From Erwinia persicina (GTDB lineage Bacteria; Pseudomonadota; Gammaproteobacteria; Enterobacterales; Enterobacteriaceae), in the NCBI RefSeq assembly GCF_014838825.1, contig NZ_JACYMO010000001.1, positions 886,830 through 950,829 on the forward strand: a DNA stretch of 64,000 bases. The letters run 5' to 3'. This document shows, in pieces, positions 62,196-64,000 of the stretch. Both the position numbers and the translations under genes were made by a program. How positions within the stretch are numbered: position 1 is the first letter of the stretch; every line of letters begins with the position of its first letter. The notes below the pieces were generated by a model. The model ran no database searches. It saw only the letters and a program-made list of their open reading frames with translations, and was not told the DNA's origin.

Positions 62196-62257
62196 GACAC
62201 TCTCCTCTGGAACCTGCGCGGAGGCGCAGTGGGGTGGCAGGGATACCTCTGCCAGCG

Positions 62258-62893
62258 TTATTTAACGACACGATAACGGGACCCCGCCAGCAGCAACGAC
62301 ACTCCGGTAACGATCTGCCACAGGGTGATGGGATAGACAGCGGCCCGCTCAATCAGGCCGACGGGCACGGGAACCCAGGGGATCGCCAGCATACAGACCA
62401 GGCCACAGCCCCCCAGTATCAGGCTGAAAGACGCATAAACCCCGGATACTCGCCGCCCTGCCAGGCCCACGGCGATGAGGCAGAGGTTACCGCCGCCAAT
62501 CGCCATGACTGCGCCGATCTGATGCAGCGTGATGCCTGCTGCCGGGCCGCCGCTGTGGAATAGCGCAATTAACACTCCGCCGGTGCCGTGAAGACCCCCT
62601 GCCAGCAGCGCGGCCCCACCGGTCAGACCAGGGACCTCCCGGCGCAGCAGCCCGCAGGCCAGTATAAACAGCAGCCCTTCCGCCGCAAAGCCAGCATTCA
62701 TTACGTCGTGCAGCGGAGAACAGATTTGTGGCCCGCAGCCCGGGATCCCCAGGTCGCTGATATAGTTTTGGCTGTAACGATAGGCCGGGTGATGCCAGGC
62801 CAGCGCGCTGAGGCGTTCTGCCAGCAAATACAGCAGCCCACCCGCAGCAAAACAGAGTGCGCCAGCACGCTGACGGCCCGTTAATGACGACAT
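62258..62893 (-). CDS. DUF998-type membrane protein
   Basis: The 211-residue protein has six membrane segments and a conserved loop (YRYSQNYISDLGIPGCGPQI) typical of DUF998 proteins, whose function is unknown. AGGAGA precedes the ATG at 62893. The gene stands between the AcoR-like gene and the TonB receptor with no clear operon partner. Confidence 0.8.
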   Translation of the reverse strand: MSSLTGRQRAGALCFAAGGLLYLLAERLSALAWHHPAYRYSQNYISDLGIPGCGPQICSPLHDVMNAGFAAEGLLFILACGLLRREVPGLTGGAALLAGGLHGTGGVLIALFHSGGPAAGITLHQIGAVMAIGGGNLCLIAVGLAGRRVSGVYASFSLILGGCGLVCMLAIPWVPVPVGLIERAAVYPITLWQIVTGVSLLLAGSRYRVVK

Positions 62894-62936
62894 AGTCTTC
62901 TCCTGTTTCGGCTGCACTCAGTCTGACAGAGCGCCC

Positions 62937-62963
62937 AAAAAAAACCACCGCAACGGGGTGGTT
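62937..62963 (-). terminator. Terminator of the TonB-dependent receptor gene
   Basis: On the minus strand AACCACC and GGTGGTT pair around seven bases and run into eight T residues, 65 bases after the receptor stop. Confidence 0.8.
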
Positions 62964-63027
62964 AACGGGCAATCATTCTGCACTGCAGCGTCTCGCCGTC
63001 ATACAGCGGTAAGCGCTGTCGCGGCCA

Positions 63028-64000
63028 TTACCAGCGATAATTCACTGAGGCGACAATGTTGCGACCGGTACCATAGAAGCAGGCCTCACTGCCGCTGCAG
63101 GAGGCGACGTAGTGCTTGTCGGTCAGGTTCTGCACGTTCAGCTGAACCGTGGTGCCTTTCAGGCTGGCCACCGCCTCGCCCAGTTCATACTTTGCCATGG
63201 CGTCGTACAGTGTGAAGTGCGGCACCTCGTCAGTCCCGGTACTGTCGGCAGGGGCATCGCCCGTGTAGCGCACGCCCGTCCCCACGGTCAGGCCGCTTAA
63301 CACGCCATCCTGGAAGCTGTAGCTGCCCCATGCTGAGGCCGCATGGCGCGGAATGCTGGCAGGGCTGTGCCCCAGCTGCGTAGCGTTGTACGTCTCTTTG
63401 GTGACTGCATCCGTATAAGTGTAGGCGGCAATCAGCTTCACTTCCGGCGTCGGCTGCGCATGAATTTCAGCCTCGAGGCCCTTCGATTTAACCTTACCAA
63501 TCTGCTCGTTATACTTGGTTACCGGGTTAACGGAGGTGATATTTTTCTGCGTAATATCAAACACGGAGACGGTCATCACCGTATTCGAGCCCACAGGCTG
63601 GAACTTCACCCCCAGCTCGGTCTGCTCACCGGTCGTCGGTTTGAACGGATCGCTTCCCGGCTCTCCGGTGCTGAGGTTCGGCTCAAACGAGGTGCTGTAA
63701 CTGACGTAAGGCGACAGCCCGTTATCAAAGGCATACAGCAACCCGGCGCGACCGGTCAGCTTATTGTCGTTCTGCTTCTCATCGGTGGCGGACAGACGGT
63801 TAACCGTGCGGATCTGGGACCAGTCATTCCGGCCGGAGAGCACCAGGTTCCAGTGATTCCACTCCATCTGATCCTGCAGATAAACGCCCACCTGGTGTAG
63901 CTGCTTCAGCGTATTACTGCTGACGCTCATATCACCCTCGTCCACGTCCACCCGGGTCGGGTTCGCCCAGTCAAGCTGATACTGGCTGGAGGTGTGACGG
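63028..64000 (-). CDS. TonB-dependent siderophore receptor, FhuA/FoxA-like (C-terminal part)
   Basis: The frame runs off the right edge of the window, so only the C-terminal 323 residues are seen. They are beta-barrel strands of a siderophore receptor: [20 protein letters not shown], YEPxxTxEQ-like segment ([17 protein letters not shown]), [15 protein letters not shown] and the C-terminal SVNYRW. The Cys pair in [18 protein letters not shown] matches the FhuA group for hydroxamate siderophores. The ligand cannot be set from this part alone. Confidence 0.88.
   Translation of the reverse strand, partial: RHTSSQYQLDWANPTRVDVDEGDMSVSSNTLKQLHQVGVYLQDQMEWNHWNLVLSGRNDWSQIRTVNRLSATDEKQNDNKLTGRAGLLYAFDNGLSPYVSYSTSFEPNLSTGEPGSDPFKPTTGEQTELGVKFQPVGSNTVMTVSVFDITQKNITSVNPVTKYNEQIGKVKSKGLEAEIHAQPTPEVKLIAAYTYTDAVTKETYNATQLGHSPASIPRHAASAWGSYSFQDGVLSGLTVGTGVRYTGDAPADSTGTDEVPHFTLYDAMAKYELGEAVASLKGTTVQLNVQNLTDKHYVASCSGSEACFYGTGRNIVASVNYRW

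Noticed and set aside
61218-62276. 352-codon plus-strand frame opposite the AcoR-like gene
   Set aside because: The sense frame carries Walker motifs and HTH; this frame has none.

Overview
The window looks like chromosomal DNA of a G+C-rich enterobacterium. The order Enterobacterales is supported by an EvgA that is almost identical to the E. coli protein at its C-terminus, by Amn, membrane glucose dehydrogenase (Gcd), a PykA-type pyruvate kinase, an UlaABC-like PTS and a CitA/TcuC-like symporter. A Pantoea/Erwinia-type host (Erwiniaceae) is my best guess, but no rRNA, tRNA or other taxonomic marker is present to prove it. No phage, complete insertion sequence, CRISPR array or RNA gene was recognised.

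Layout. 0.3-6.4 kb: a small lipoprotein, a QseBC/PmrAB-like two-component pair divergent from a MipA/OmpV outer-membrane protein, an amidohydrolase and a small LuxR-type regulator. 6.7-14.5 kb: a chaperone-usher fimbrial operon read on the minus strand (major pilin, chaperone, two minor pilins, two more chaperones, usher, tip adhesin-like protein). 14.7-20.4 kb: the EvgS/EvgA phosphorelay with a divergent emrK that lacks its usual emrY partner. 21-24.3 kb: a citrate/tricarballylate-type symporter, a ModA-like periplasmic protein and a LysR regulator. 24.4-30.7 kb: accessory metabolism (GNAT, MocR regulator, frameshifted aldo/keto reductase, nitrilase with LysR regulator, zinc-free alcohol dehydrogenase). 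30.9-32.9 kb: a single A+T-rich gene that looks foreign and ends in a nuclease-like fold. 32.9-40.9 kb: a LacI-controlled AfuABC-like transporter with an inositol-monophosphatase-family enzyme, then a small ABM/ACT/ArsR operon. 41-51.5 kb: glycerate kinase plus pyruvate kinase, gcd, an ascorbate-family PTS with a LacI-type regulator that carries two HTH domains, and amn. 51.8-54.3 kb: a PAAR-Tle1 type VI effector with a DUF2931 immunity lipoprotein. 54.8-62.2 kb: butanediol dehydrogenase behind a sigma-54-type promoter, small redox genes, and an AcoR-like sigma-54 activator in one operon with a lipoate-ligase-like gene. The window ends inside a TonB-dependent siderophore receptor.

How parts fit together. 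The fimbrial operon sits directly downstream of evgAS, and a perfect CTACACGTGTAG palindrome of EvgA half-site type lies upstream of the pilin gene. The LacI regulator at 33 kb has two identical-type operators (TTGCAC-N4-GTGCAA), one just downstream of a TTGACA promoter for the transporter operon. The AcoR-like activator is a natural candidate for the sigma-54 promoter of the butanediol dehydrogenase 5.5 kb away. The glycerate kinase and pyruvate kinase would feed glycerate to pyruvate.
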